Part shown: piece by piece, positions 21,801 through 33,530 of the stretch
Position numbering within the stretch: position 1 is the first letter of the stretch
How the letters are laid out: every line of letters starts with the position of its first letter
Assembly: GCA_963855995.1 (NCBI GenBank)
Contig: OY979728.1
Coordinates: 806,001-870,000 of the forward strand
Direction of reading: 5' to 3'
DNA from: Muricea muricata
Lineage: Eukaryota > Cnidaria > Anthozoa > Malacalcyonacea > Plexauridae
Length of the DNA: 64,000 nucleotides
The notes under the pieces: model-generated
What the model saw: the letters and a program-made list of their open reading frames with translations, nothing else
What the model was told of the DNA's origin: nothing
The model's database searches: none
Program-made: the position numbers and the translations under genes

Positions 21801-23169
21801 CGGACTACAGAACTATAGATTGAAATATAGAGAGTTTGTCAGAGTTACCTTTAATTAGTACTTAGAGAATTAAAGAATTAAGAATTAGAGAATTAATAGG
21901 GAGTCAAGACTCTCTTTCAACTAATACATATGTGTAAGTGATTAATAAAATCTAGAAGCTTTTTTACCCAATTACCACGTAGACGCACTTATTAGATCAT
22001 GATAAATCGATTGATTTCTAATAGTGTAGTCATCAAAGAGTTACTTTTAATTTGTACTTAGCAAAATGAATGCATGTATTTTTAAATTTTTGAACTCAAT
22101 AGACACTAGTTTGAAAGCTTTCTATTATTTACTTTCCATATCTTTTTGGGAATTTTGGAAGCTATTGACAACTCGTGAACGCCTTTGGAACATGTTCGGA
22201 AGTACTCACAATATCTCGGCCGTTCTTACAATATCGGGTTTTCATACAGAAAAAAAATATATTTTTCTTTTTTTCAAAATTCAGACGAGAAACTACTATT
22301 TTTTACTTGGCCTAAATTGGAGAAATATCTCACTCTGTATATTTAACTTTGTTTTCCCGACTTTCTTATCACGTCGACGGATTATTTCTTTACACATATC
22401 ATTGGAACATTTAGGACTTTCAACACTGGGTAGTAGGATGGACGGATTGGAATTTAGCGTTAAACATGGAAGGCGGTCCAAACTGGGTGAAAAACTTTGT
22501 GGATTCACCAATCATTGTTGACTTTGAAAACAACGCCTTCTATAAACAGGTAGAGACACTATATGGTACCTTTTCATTTCCTGTAGTAAGTAACACGAGA
22601 TATGGTTGTAAAGTCCCAGTCATCCCAAGGTTCAGTTGAAAATTAGGGCTTCACATCGCGATTGTTTAAAACTAACAATCAGTAACTTAATCACACAGCT
22701 TTCAATTTACAACAATATGTACAAGAATAAACTGAACAGACCAACGACAATGACTACTTACAAGAAAAGATAGTTAGATAAGAGCAAAGCTAACGGACTC
22801 GAAGTCCTAATCTAAAATAGAGAATATACAAGCTAAAAACTGTCTGAACAAGACAATTAACCCAAACGACAAAGGTTTATGTTATTTCCTATGTTTTCAG
22901 TTATTTTTCACTCATTTCAGCCAATGTTTTACCACTTGGGCCACTTCAGTAAATTTGTTAAACCAGGCTCATTGCGAATCGACATTAGTCCTCCCACCTC
23001 GACGGTCACTGGTCTGGAATACATCGCCTTCCTGTTGCGCGATAATTCTACATGTGCTGTTATACTTAACCGAAGTAAAATGGATGTGAAGATAACGTTA
23101 AGTACTGGAGTCGGTTACATTCTTGGCGAAATAAAGGCATCGTCCATTCAAACCTATTTGTGGCAGTGA
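18864..23169 (+). CDS. GBA1: Lysosomal glucosylceramidase (GH30)
   Basis: Six exons: 18864-19218, 19615-20080, 20662-20919, 21583-21703, 22415-22549 and 22921-23169. All junctions are GT/AG and in phase, giving 527 aa against about 536 in human. It hydrolyses glucosylceramide to glucose and ceramide in the lysosome. A signal peptide covers residues 1-~23 ([12 protein letters not shown]). Family landmarks in order are [30 protein letters not shown], the acid/base E266 in [15 protein letters not shown], the nucleophile E370 in [51 protein letters not shown] and the C-terminal TYLWQ. Both catalytic glutamates are present, so the enzyme should be active. Its 3' end faces maspardin 670 bp away. 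Several GBA-like paralogues are common in invertebrates, so strict orthology is not proved. Confidence 0.93.
19298..19370. repeat. Diverged single unit of the ~114-bp dispersed repeat
   Basis: AGTTCTATAAAACTGTTCTT, then a stretch like AGATCATCTCTTGTTGATCC, resembles the unit found as arrays at 43.4, 47.5 and 62.4 kb. It lies in glucosylceramidase intron 1. Confidence 0.55.
20340..20356. repeat. Poly-C run in glucosylceramidase intron 2
   Basis: An almost pure run of cytosines (CTCCCCC... then CTCC). Length is likely polymorphic or sequencing-sensitive. Confidence 0.9.
20995..21430. repeat. Degenerate tandem repeat in glucosylceramidase intron 3
   Basis: About four imperfect units of 80-110 bp, each carrying a GAGGGAGAAAAGAAAGAAT-like block, then GGACAGAGTTCT, ACCAAAAGTT and TCTAGTTTTCC. 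The last units are badly decayed. Confidence 0.65.
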
Positions 23170-23841
23170 GAAAAAGCACCGTTGTTCCAATATAAATTGC
23201 AGTGCTAGTATGGCGCATACTGATTTGAAGAAAAATTGCAGGGTTTTGAAGAAAACAATGGAATCGGGATTAATGACGTATTCGAAGTATTAGTTTAATG
23301 ATTTTTTAACTGGTTTTATAACAAAATGAGGTCAGTTTAGATTAATATTAAAAAGCAATCAGTTTTCTACGAAGCATGAACGCAAATCACACACTAAATA
23401 CATACACAAATGAGATTTAATGTATTTAAAATTTTCATTAATGCTACCAATTGAATGAACGCTACTTAACTTACAAAAAGTTGAAATGAGATTTGTCTTC
23501 ATAGTTCATGTACTTGAGTCAGCAAAGGTACATAGAGAGAGGTTTTACTTTCTGAGCAACAAAAACGAAGCCGATAGCAGTACGGTCCAGTGAAATCATT
23601 CTGTTGGAAACATGGCGTTCGTCGCAGCTCGTTCAGTACAAACGCTCTTTGTCCTATCTTTCTTAGGTACACGGCGCAAGCAAAACGACCAGTTGTAATT
23701 TAATGTCAAATCCTCTGTACTATGTAGTTAAGTTAATCTGAATTAGTTGTTACTGTCAGCAATAATCAACATCTTCACCATATCAAACAATCACTGCACA
23801 TTCTATATATGTCTGTCAATGTTGAAAATATATTTAAATAG
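23170..23841. other. Spacer between convergent genes
   Basis: The 3' ends of glucosylceramidase (+) and maspardin (-) face each other here. It is AT-rich and must hold both 3' UTRs. I see no open gene, no repeat of note and no clear overlap of the coding ends. Confidence 0.6.
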
Positions 23842-26800
23842 TTAATATTTTTCGTCACCGGAATCGGTTTTTGAACTGTTTTCACCCCTGGCAGTTAACA
23901 TCAACTCTTCATCGGCTGCTACTTCAGGATCCAGCGCGGAGTACCTGGTTCGAGCAAATTCCCGCAAATGAATCTAAACAAAGGATGGATACACTGATGG
24001 AGACACTGTCAAGCTTGGCTACACTGTCAAGAGACGTTCCCTAAAATTACATCCCCTCTACTCGTGTACTAAATGGAAGCGTATATTACCATTCTTGGAG
24101 TTTTCATTCGGAAGGAAAGAGATTTAATTGATTATTGCAACGACGGGAGCTTGCATGGGTGATATCTTTAGAATACTACTCTCTTGTAGAAAATTGGTTA
24201 TAAATAAGGAAGGTGTAATTAAGATTTGAGTTAAGTCGTCACTTAAAATTAGACAAGTGGAGTAATGGACGATAGGTCAAATAGCAGTCTTTAAAATCTG
24301 AAGATGAAGAGTTCTAATTCCGCTACAGACAACAAAATGTTTCGATGTTCTCCGTTTCTCACCTCTGAGGGTCGGTCTCGAATAATAATGCGATATTGTT
24401 GATAAAGGCTCTTACCTGTAAGTAAAGATTCACTTCGGCACTTCGACACAAGTACGGAAAGTTCCCGCCTGATTTTAAATGTGCTCTTCTGGCGTGAGGA
24501 TATAGTTTATAAAGACCTTCCTTTACTTGTTCTGACAACGCACAATCGTCAAACACCTAAACGAAACGCATAACGTGATCACTTAGCCAGCTAGCTGTCA
24601 TGTACGCTTTGCGACATTAATGTACTACTCCGACTACTTTTGAAAATACTTACGTCGATTATTGTTATTGGTATGTTGGCGATTTTTTGGGGCTCGATGT
24701 ATGAACTCATACAGTTCAGAGTAAGCCTTGATGCGAGAGAACTTCGTTCCAAACTGTCGAGCTATATGAAGAAGGAAAAAAGGAGATGCAACAAAGATTA
24801 TAAAAGATTTTATAACATTTGTTGGAGGATCAACACGAAGACAAGTCGCCTGGCAAGGCATAGATGAACACTTTTAATTTATTGCGTTCCTCATTCTTAG
24901 ATGAGCGAAGGATTTACCAAATAGGCTATCGCTTAATTGACAGGGGATCAGAGGCGCCTACGATTTTAACGTCCTTATCCGAGAAGACGCGGAAGACTAA
25001 CCTTGTTAGATGTTAATGTGGGAAGAGCGATTAATGGAAAAATAAGTAGAGGACGACAGCTAAAGAGATGGATTGAGAGCGAGATTGGAGAAGCTAGGCC
25101 TTAAGGAAGAATATGCCAAGGACAGGCAAAAATGGAGAAGAGGGATCGTGGCCACCGACCTCCAACTAAGTGATAAGGTGAAGAAGAAGAAGAAGAAGAA
25201 GAAGAAGAAAAAGAAAAAGAAGAAGAAGAAGAAAAAGAAGAAGAAGAGGATGTGCACTCCGCCCTTTCTTCTCAATCATTTCAATTTTCAAGATCACGAT
25301 CGCGAGTAGTGAACCTGCAGCTTGCAAGACAAGATCAGTGACCACTTGATTTTGTTACATGTTTGCCGTGCAGTGGTCCAATCAATTATGCTCAAAGAAG
25401 GAAGCTTTGTATCGTACTTACATTCTCTACCATAAAGTCTATGGAATCTGCAATATCTGGATCAACTTCTTTCGAAGTAAAATTTTCCATTACCATTCTT
25501 TTCAAATAAAAACCAGGCATTGCCCAGTACCTAGACGAATGATAAAAAATACACAAATAGAAGGCATCTGGGATAACTTTTTTTGTAATAAGTTCCATGT
25601 ATGTTTGCATCGTGATTATTAACTTTTTTGTAAAAAAAATACAGAGTTTGAACAAGGCAAGAATTCATCTCGTTCTGGAGACAAGATGTCTTTATATGTC
25701 GCTTTGGAGTAGTTCACATAGAGCTATTTCTGTCAAATCCTTCCCGAATTAAAGATAGGGAGATAACGATAACGACATTGTCAGCAAAAAATCCGACGAA
25801 TGAGCCAAAACAAACAGGAATATAGCTGGACATTGGTTGTGTGCTGACATCAGGAAAATGATCAAATACGAGTTCAATGACTCTGCTTGTGAACCAGAAC
25901 AAAGAAATTCGTCCATAGCCCGGTGTTTGTAACATGAAAATAAACGGAAAATATAGGATCTTTGAGCCCAACTTACATATAAGCCACTGAAGTTTGCTCG
26001 AACACAGTTGTATCGCCGAAAGAATTGCACAACACAATGGAACACGTTCTTGGACTCTTGCTCGTAGCTTCAGCAAATTTTTGCGCTAAAAATCCTCCAA
26101 GAGATGCACCAAAGAAATGGACCTAACAATGTTGGAATCAATCTGTTAAATACCGATGCGTCTCGCTGGGTCGGTTCTACGAAAGGTGAATAAGGCTATC
26201 CGCTCGATAGTGATTTTTTTAAACTTCCTAAAGCAACTGGTGAAATCCATGTTAAAGTTCAACATTTTCAAGTTAAAGTTACTAAACATCCCTGATATCA
26301 TTACTTTTACAGTAACACCTTTCTATGGGAGTTGAAGAAATCACTATTCTGCAGATAGCGCTATCTACCTCTCGTAAAACCATCCCCTGAGCTTCAATAA
26401 TACTCTCTGACAAATCTACCTCTCGTAAAACCATCCCCTGAGCTTCAATAATACTCTCTGACAAGATTTCAACTCTGAGGCCATTCAGGGCATCCGAGCT
26501 AGGTAATGAAGGTGTGAACTACATGAAGACATTCAAGGGAAGATTACAGAGTGACAATACCTTATCTAACTTCAAGAAATCCAGCAGCTTTTTCATCCCT
26601 TCTACCCATTCAGTGTAGGTCCAATATACCGGATACTCCACCTGGGAATGTGATAAGCATGAGAAATATAACATAGAGTAAACAAGTGTTTGTTTCTTAA
26701 TAAGAAATCACTTAGAAAAGCAAGGATAGACAGTGAAGATGATGTTTGTGGTGTTATTTCTGGGAAAGCATAAAAGGTTGGTTCAAGTGTGTGATATTTC

Positions 26801-27733
26801 TACACTGATCCTAGTTCCTTCAATATCAATGTAATTTTAGATATAATCACGTTGTGTAAAACAAAATGCTTGTGCATCAAGAAAATCCAGATCATTATGC
26901 TACATGGAAGCAACTTACCGCAATGATGCGATACCCCAGACTTGACAGTGACAATATCTGTTTGAAAAAGATGTCAGCAGTGCCGCTAACAGGAGGCAAA
27001 CATATCAATGGACAGCGGACATTTTTCGGCCCTGCATCATAGATAATCCAACTCTTTTCTGATGAAGGATCCACAATAACCTGCGCAAACAACAAAAATC
27101 TTGCATAAGTTCCTTGTATGATTGCATGGTGAATATCAAATTAAAATATAATTTATAATGCAAAAAAATTATAACTAAAATAATTAATATAATTATTCAT
27201 AATTAATTATTATTATTAATTATAATTAATTAAAAATTATAATTATAATTTTTAATTAATTATTATAATTAATTTTAATTATTATTATTATTAAAATTAT
27301 ATTGTAATTTAAAAATCTTGCATGCTGGATAACTGGTAGCAGTATCAAGCTTCTCAAGCACATGAAAGCAGAGCTGTAGTTGGCATTTCAGTGCCAGGAT
27401 ATCATTATTTTCATAAAAGAAGAAGACCTTTTGGTCAATTATGTGAAGATACCATTGGTAGTACCACAGAAAATAATGTTTTTATATTTTATACCTTAAG
27501 CCTGGTTCACAGTTGTAAGAATTGTAAATGGCTTCTTCTTGCCAATGTGATTGAGTGAATTCTGTACCATTGCAGAAGCAATCTAACATTTGTCCTATAC
27601 TTTAGTTTGTTCACATATTCATCCACATACGTGAGGAGAAAATGCCCCATTCTTAGAAGAAGTGTGAACCAGGCTTTAGAGTGATATTATAGTGTTACAT
27701 GCCTGCATAGGAGCTTATATGCAACAATATTGT

Positions 27734-27764
<31 letters not shown>

Positions 27765-28286
27765 GGGGGGCAAAGATGTCAACAATATTGCTTGGCTGCC
27801 TTGGCATATGTACACTTGATTGCTGGTTGATTTACGCTCAACATATATTGTTGACAACTAGGAACAATATTGCCCCCAAAACATTGTTGTATCCTGTTTT
27901 CAACAACAGAAAGCCCCTTATGCAACAAATCCAGTGGTGTTTAAACACCCCCTTTAATCCAGCCCCGGGTAACATACAAGTCAAGATCTAGAACTTCTTT
28001 CCTTAACGTGATTCCTTCAATAGTGACCACTGCTTGCAAGATTGGGCTTCAATTTAATCAGAGGACACCTCAGTTGTTACAAACGTTTACACAACTGATT
28101 AAATGAATATTATAATACTCCACACACAATTACACTACTGTTCATAGTCTAACATATAGTTTACAATTGTAAACCAAACCACATCTTCCACCATACAGCA
28201 AAACAAGAACATACCTTTCGTTTCGGGACAGTACAACGAAAACCTTGATACTCTTGTGACCGTCGTATCTCGCTCTCTTGTGCCAT
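23842..28286 (-). CDS. SPG21: Maspardin (alpha/beta-hydrolase-fold protein)
   Basis: Eight exons on the minus strand: 28286-28215, 27080-26919, 26641-26561, 26122-25977, 25530-25422, 24761-24654, 24556-24416 and 23973-23842. All are GT/AG and in phase, 316 aa against 308 in human maspardin. Maspardin is a cytosolic and endosomal protein linked to CD4 binding and to hereditary spastic paraplegia (Mast syndrome); no enzymatic substrate is established. Family landmarks are FRCTVPKRK at the start, [45 protein letters not shown], the nucleophile-elbow-like [16 protein letters not shown] with S112, [25 protein letters not shown], the strongly conserved [20 protein letters not shown] and [13 protein letters not shown]. 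The C-terminal tail (about 30 residues) is acidic and diverged. Confidence 0.95.
25178..25249. repeat. Purine microsatellite (AAG)n in a maspardin intron
   Basis: About 70 bp of AAG/AAA triplets on the + strand, in the intron between the 25530-25422 and 24761-24654 exons. Translating it gives only poly-lysine or poly-phenylalanine and is not a gene. Confidence 0.95.
26365..26465. repeat. Two 51-bp tandem units in a maspardin intron
   Basis: CTACCTCTCGTAAAACCATC starts at 26365 and again at 26416, with essentially identical sequence through CTCTCTGACAA. Intronic and non-coding. Confidence 0.9.
27140..27312. repeat. AT-rich low-complexity block
   Basis: Almost pure A and T (AATTAATTATTATTATTAAT-like) in maspardin intron 1. 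It can form several alternative hairpins. Confidence 0.9.
27731..27771. repeat. (TG)n followed by poly-G
   Basis: TGTGTGTGTGTG runs directly into more than 20 guanines in maspardin intron 1. The poly-G could form a quadruplex on the + strand and is a likely length-variable site. Confidence 0.9.
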
Positions 28287-28691
28287 TTTAGTAATATGAA
28301 AGTGCTAAGAATCAAATTCGATATAAACTAGACATCTGTACCTTTCTTGCTCGACATACAATGATCTTTTGCAAAATCGCTGCGATGGCTTCGATTTCCG
28401 AGCAATCTCCGTCAAAAGGTACAAATTGTAAACATATTTTGCTGTCAAAAACAAAAAATTTTCGCGTAGTTGCTATTTTATTGCAGTCGACTCTTCCACA
28501 ACAGGAGAATATGGCACATGACCACTGGGATACAAAACCCGACCGGAGAAACGTCTCGCGTGCCATATTGAATCGCTTTTATTTACATTTTTTGGTTATA
28601 TTGTTATGTTACGCGCACGAAATGTATATATATATATACGTCATTTATAATATAGATCAATGACGTCATTTATACAGCATATATGCCATAT

Positions 28692-29640
28692 GTGTTATAG
28701 ACGTATTGGTGTTATAGATGTTGTGGCGTTATTGGTGTTATGGGCGTTATCGGTGTTATTGGTGTTATGGCGTTATTGGTGTTATAGATGTTATGGCGTT
28801 ACAGACGTTATGGCGTTATTGGTGTTATAGACGTTATTGGTGTTATAGACGTTATTGATGTTATAGACGTTATGGCGTTATTGGTGTTATATAGACGTTA
28901 TTGGTGTTATAGACGTTATGGCGTTATTGGTGTTGTAGACGTTATTGGTGTTATAGACGTTATGGCGTTACTGGTGTTATGGACGTTATTGGTGTTATAG
29001 ACGTTATTGGTGTTATAGACGTTATTGGTGTTATAGACGTTATGGCGTTATTGGTGTTATAGACGTTATGGCGTTATTGGTGTTATGGACGTTATTGGTG
29101 TTATAGACGTTATTGGTGTTATAGATGTTATTGGTGTTGTAGACGTTATTGGTGTTATAGATGTTATTGGTGTTATAGACGTTATGGCATTATTGGTGTT
29201 ATAGACGTTATTGGTGTTATAGACGTTATGGCGTTATTGGTGTTATGGACGTTATGGGTGTTATAGACGTTATTGGTGTTATAGACGTTACTGGTGTTAT
29301 AGACGTTATTGGTGTTATAGACGTTATTGGTGTTATGGACGTTATGGCGTTATTGGTGTTATGGACGTTATTGGTGTTATAGACGTTATGGCGTTACAGA
29401 CGTTATGGCGTTATTGGTGTTATAGACGTTATGGCGTTATTAGTGTTATGGGCGTTATTAATGTTATGGGCGTTATTGGTGTTATGGCGTTATTGGTGTT
29501 ATAGACGTTATTGGTGTTATAAACGTTATGGCGTTATTGGTGTTATGGACGTTATTGGTGTTATAGACGTTATGGCGTTATTAGTGTTATGGGCGTTATG
29601 GCGTTATAGACGTTATTGATCTTATAGTTATATTGGTGTT
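28692..29640. repeat. Minisatellite based on 9-bp words
   Basis: About 950 bp built of GTTATTGGT and GTTATAGAC words alternating to give an 18-bp period, with irregular GTTATGGC (8 bp) and GTTATGGAC variants. Because most words are 9 bp, long open frames reading VIGVIDVIDV appear; they have no start context and are a by-product. It sits upstream of maspardin's 5' end. Confidence 0.95.
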
Positions 29641-30890
29641 AGAGCTAGATGCGGCAAAGAACGCCGACGCCTTTGCCGAATTGGTCCAGTGTTTGGACGA
29701 CCGAAGCCTGTCTCTGATTATTCGAGAAGCGAAAGATAAGGGGCGAAAAGCGTTGAAAGTACTTCGACAGCATTAAAGCAGGTAAAAAGGAGCGTGATTG
29801 CGCTTTACACCGAATTGACGTTGCTGCGAAAAGGCGAAAACGAGACCACAACACACTATATTATAAGAGCTGAAACTGCTGCAACAGCCCTCAAAACCGC
29901 CGAGGAAATAATAAGTGATGGGTTGCTGATTGCTATGGTTCTGAAGAGTATAATTTACCACGAAATTATAAAACATTTTCAACCGTTGTTATACAAAGAG
30001 CAAATGACCTTCAGTGAATTCAAGACCGCTCTTCGAAACTACGAAGAAAATGAAAAGAGCTGTAACCCACGCGACAACCAAGATAATGTGATGTTCTCAA
30101 AGCAAAGATTCACTGGGAAATGTTTCAAATGCGACAAGCAAGGACATGAAAGTTCTGAATGCCGGATGAAGACAGAAAAATGGTGTGTAAAATGTAGAAG
30201 CAAGACACACAATACGAAGGACTGCAGGGCCAACAAGAAAGACGCTGCAAAAGCGGTTGCTGAACCGGAAAAAGATGATACCGAAACGCATACATTCACC
30301 TTTACACTGCTAGAAACAAGTGAAAACCTGAAGAAGACTCAAGAGACAAGAAGAAGACATGACGAAGACCCAAGTCTATTGGTAGACACTGGTGCGACAA
30401 GCCACATAATTACGTAGTGTTTCAAATCCGGCTATGAGGACTGGACTAGATTTCAAGTCCGCGCAGTCAACTGCAAGGACTTGAAATCTGGATCCAACTA
30501 CAAGGACTTGAAATCTAGTCCAGTCCAAATTGGAGGATTTGGAATGACATCTCAAACGAATGAATTATTAATTATATCCAGTCCTTGGACTGAATTAATT
30601 TTGATCCAGTCCTAGGACTGGATCAACATACTTCGTAAAGTATCCACTATTATCATGTGAAGAAAATAGACTAACATGATTTGCTAATTGCTTCATGAAT
30701 TACCAATGAGTTTGAGATAGACCGTTCAAAATTCGTAAGCTTTGATGACAATTATCACACAAATGCACATATTATTGAGTTAGCTGATGGGAGTAAAACT
30801 AGCGTAGTATTGGGTAAGGGAAACGCTAAAGTAAAATTATTTGATGTAATTAATATCACAAATAACAAAAATGGGTAAGATCACAACTTG
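29641..30890 (+). pseudogene. Ty1/copia-like retrotransposon remnant (gag and protease)
   Basis: About 29643-29774 encodes a gag piece (LDAAKNADAFAELVQC). After a small frame break around 29775-29790 the main gag frame runs from 29791 to about 30410. It has two C-x2-C-x4-H-x4-C zinc knuckles (CFKCDKQGHESSEC and CVKCRSKTHNTKDC) and then the protease start LLVDTGATSHIIT, with the DTGA active site. The frame is interrupted by a nested insertion (30414-30697). Protease sequence resumes after it (FEIDRSKFVSFDDNYHT, HIIELADGSKTSVVLGKGNA). Integrase and reverse transcriptase are missing, and no LTRs are recognised. Dead element; nothing here should be expressed as a working protein. Confidence 0.85.
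30414..30697. mobile_element. 284-bp element nested in the copia protease
   Basis: The hexamer AATTAC occurs on both sides (30408-30413 and 30698-30703), and removing the insert plus one copy restores the expected protease reading frame. The insert has internal hairpins (ACTGGACTAGATTTCAAGTC with its inverse GACTTGAAATCTAGTCCAGT, and CCAGTCC...GGACTGG pairs). It has no coding capacity; class unknown. Confidence 0.8.
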
Positions 30891-31264
30891 AGCATACAGT
30901 AGGTTTCTGGTGCTACGAATTTTAAAATCCCATACTTTTGTAAGCAATAAAACATTTGAAAAATAAATGTGTGTTGAAATCAGCCTTAATTCCCTTATAC
31001 TCGGAGAAGACCTCGAAATTCTGATCAAACATACATTTCCAAATTTAATGACCCAGCTTTAGGCGTTCAATATACATCATTGAACAAAACAGATCACTAT
31101 TTAAATCTAATGTCGCTGAGGCACTGCAGAGACGATAAGTATTAAATAAATGGAAATGTTGTTCACTGATTGCATAAATGATCACGCAAATTATATTTTG
31201 ATGTTGATGATAAAACTTATACAGCACGTTAATAACAACAGCCTATATATAGATGCATGTGCGC

Positions 31265-31440
31265 ATGGCAGTAGTGGCTAGCTGGTCGTAATTCAACCAC
31301 AATCACTGCAACAGCAGAGCATGACGTATATATATACAAATCGGTGCTACTGTAGTATCACCGATTTGTATATATATACGTGATGCTCTGCTGTTGCACT
31401 GATTGTGGTTGAATTACGACCAGGTAGCCACTATTGCCAT
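31265..31440. repeat. Near-perfect foldback
   Basis: The left arm ATGGCAGTAGTGGCTAGCTG... and the right arm ...CAGGTAGCCACTATTGCCAT pair over about 80 bp with very few mismatches, around a short centre near GCTACTGTAGTA. The arms contain TATATATAC next to ACAAATCGGTG. Immediately followed by a Penelope-like fragment. Confidence 0.85.
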
Positions 31441-31484
31441 TGTTATCATTTGCTTTTCTTGTTTTCAAATATCTGCCTGTATTT

Positions 31485-31740
31485 AGAGGAAACAGGCAGA
31501 TCTCTGAAAACAAGAAAGGCTGAACACATCAGAAACGTTAAGAAACATAATAATGGTTCAAACATCGCGAAACATGCATGGGACAATGATCATGTAATTG
31601 ATTTCGACAGCACGAAAATCATTGACACAGGGAATTTCCGTAGTCGCCTAACACTAGAATCATGACATACAGCCAAAGGGAGGAATGCCGATACCAACTC
31701 AAAACCGCTTCCTCGACAATGTACAATCTTAATAAAGAAA
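31485..31740 (+). pseudogene. Penelope-like element GIY-YIG endonuclease fragment
   Basis: In frame from about 31470 to 31665 the translation reads LEETGRSLKTRKAEHIRNVK, then NNGSNIAKHAWDNDHVIDFD and KIIDTGNFRSRLTLES. This is the C-terminal half of a GIY-YIG nuclease of the kind fused to Penelope-like reverse transcriptases (R..EH, AKHAW..H and final LES motifs). After a stop the relic continues (WHTAKGRNADTNSKPLP). No reverse transcriptase is found upstream, so this is a 5'-truncated relic. Confidence 0.75.
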
Positions 31741-32694
31741 ACATAGTATCACCTTATCGTATTTCACAGTGCACATGTATACACGTCATATCTAGCTTCA
31801 TTTGACACTTTCACAGTTTATAAATCATTATAAATGAACCCGTTGAAAGCAACAGACTGGTGGCCAAAAGCTCGTAAACAAATAAATATATTTTAGTCAC
31901 AGAACGTCTCACCGTTTTCATTTATGTCTAATCCTGGCTACACATCTACGATTTTTAGTGGTTTATATTCTTCAACTATTTTTTAAAGCTCATTCTGTTG
32001 AAAACGGGTAAATAATTTAAACCACATAGGGCGAGTGTAATAGCCAACGCGGTCTGGTGATCAAGCAAAGTGGTGTAAATAAACAACGCAGCTGAACGAT
32101 AATTCCCTTGCTCGGAATTATTTTTATGTTTTAGAACAATTATAGGCTAGAGTAAACCACGCTTAAACAATTTAAGTGGCAAGGGCGTGATAGCGATCAT
32201 GTAGTCTAGTGGCCAATGCAAAATGTCTCAAGTCAACGAGTTTTTGGTCAAATCTTGCCCTTGTCACAAACCCCATAGGCTTTTGTCTGGGGTAAGAATT
32301 ATTATAAATATACACGCTAGATTAATTCAAAGTTATTTGAACCCATTCGCGAGCTTTTGTTCGCATTTCATCGAATAATATTTAATCATACTCTGTCGAG
32401 GAAGATCTTGAAGTTGCTTTTGAGTGTAATTACATTTTTAAATGTTGTACAAATTTATTTCTAAGTAAATCCAATTGAGTCTTTTTCAATTTAAAGGGTA
32501 ATCTGCATGAGTAATGTTAAGCAACACGCTGTATGTTCCGTCTTACCAGCAAAACATCTTTTCAGTTTCCGCAGAAGTAGAAAATGTCAACTTAGGGCCC
32601 CAGGTAAGTATCTACGCCACTGAGGAAGGAAGGGAGTTTGAATAAGAATTTCTGTTAGGGACTGTGTAAGTGTCAGGCAAAATACCTCAAAAAC

Positions 32695-32746
32695 TTACCA
32701 CTAGTCTACAGTCTGTTTCAGCCAGAAGGAATCTTCAGGTGGTAGA
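32695..32746 (-). ncRNA. Hammerhead-ribozyme-like unit with interrupted stem I
   Basis: Minus strand: TCTACCAC, intact core CTGAAGA, stem II TTCC-TTCT-GGCT, GAAA, stem III CA-GAC-TG and GTA. A five-base GACTA insertion then precedes GTGGTAAG. The core is complete, but the insertion displaces stem I and stem II is weaker. Same dispersed repeat as at 5.3, 7.6 and 8.8 kb. Confidence 0.4.
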
Positions 32747-33530
32747 TGGTCTTCGTGTATATCCGCGTTTGGATTGGCTGCTGATTTCGCGCTCATAACA
32801 ACAAACATGGCGACCTGCTATTTTTGTTGAAATCGCTGAAGCGAGAGTTTTATTGGGAATTTTTTGCCAATATTTTCAGAAATATGTACATTTAAGTAGC
32901 ATTAAAACAAAAAAAAGATAACATAGAACATCGTTTTCCATTTTTTAGAATAAAAATTCATCTTTGATGATCAATATTTTTCTTCAATTGTTCACCATCT
33001 CAACTCAAGAGTCACTAAATGATGAAAGACAAATCCGTTGATTTATTTTTTTATACATGACAAGCTATAGCTATACGGCCCCACTGGGGACGCCCACTTT
33101 TCATAGAATAAAAAATCTCGTGTTTCTGGCGCTCAGACAAAATCTAGCCTTAAAAAAATACACCGGTCCCAATTGTGCCCAATATAAGTGCGCTGTCGTA
33201 ATTTACATTCTTTCAAAATGGCTTTAACTTCCATAGTGATACCTGCTTTCATACATTGAAACGATATAACCTTTATGTCGAACAATTATAAATCGTATTC
33301 TCTCATTGTTACATTGATTGATAGGCTGGCAGCACATATAATAAGGAGAATAATGATATTTTTCTGAGAAGTGACACAAACCACACTCGTATCAGCATAT
33401 TTCGTAGAATAAACACTTGTATCGAATATGATCATTCTAGAAGCTGCCAATTAATAACAACACATCACATTTTTTCATAAAAGATCCAGCTATCACCTAG
33501 CAAAAGTGATGTTATCGAAATAACAATATA

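Noticed and set aside
22066-22521. 151-codon plus-strand frame in the glucosylceramidase gene
   Set aside because: It overlaps exon 5 (22415-22549) in another frame and is otherwise intron.
25073-25309. Open frame encoding a lysine or phenylalanine run
   Set aside because: It is the AAG microsatellite within a maspardin intron, open on both strands by composition only.
28312-28566. 84-codon minus-strand frame upstream of maspardin
   Set aside because: It could be 5' UTR or promoter sequence, but it shows no domain and no splice link to the maspardin start.
28788-29619. Open frames reading VIGVIDVIDV and WRYWCYRRYG
   Set aside because: They are translations of the 9-bp minisatellite in different frames, with no start context or unique sequence.
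28692-29640. CRISPR-like array
   Set aside because: The repeats are contiguous 9-bp words with no unique spacers, in an animal genome.
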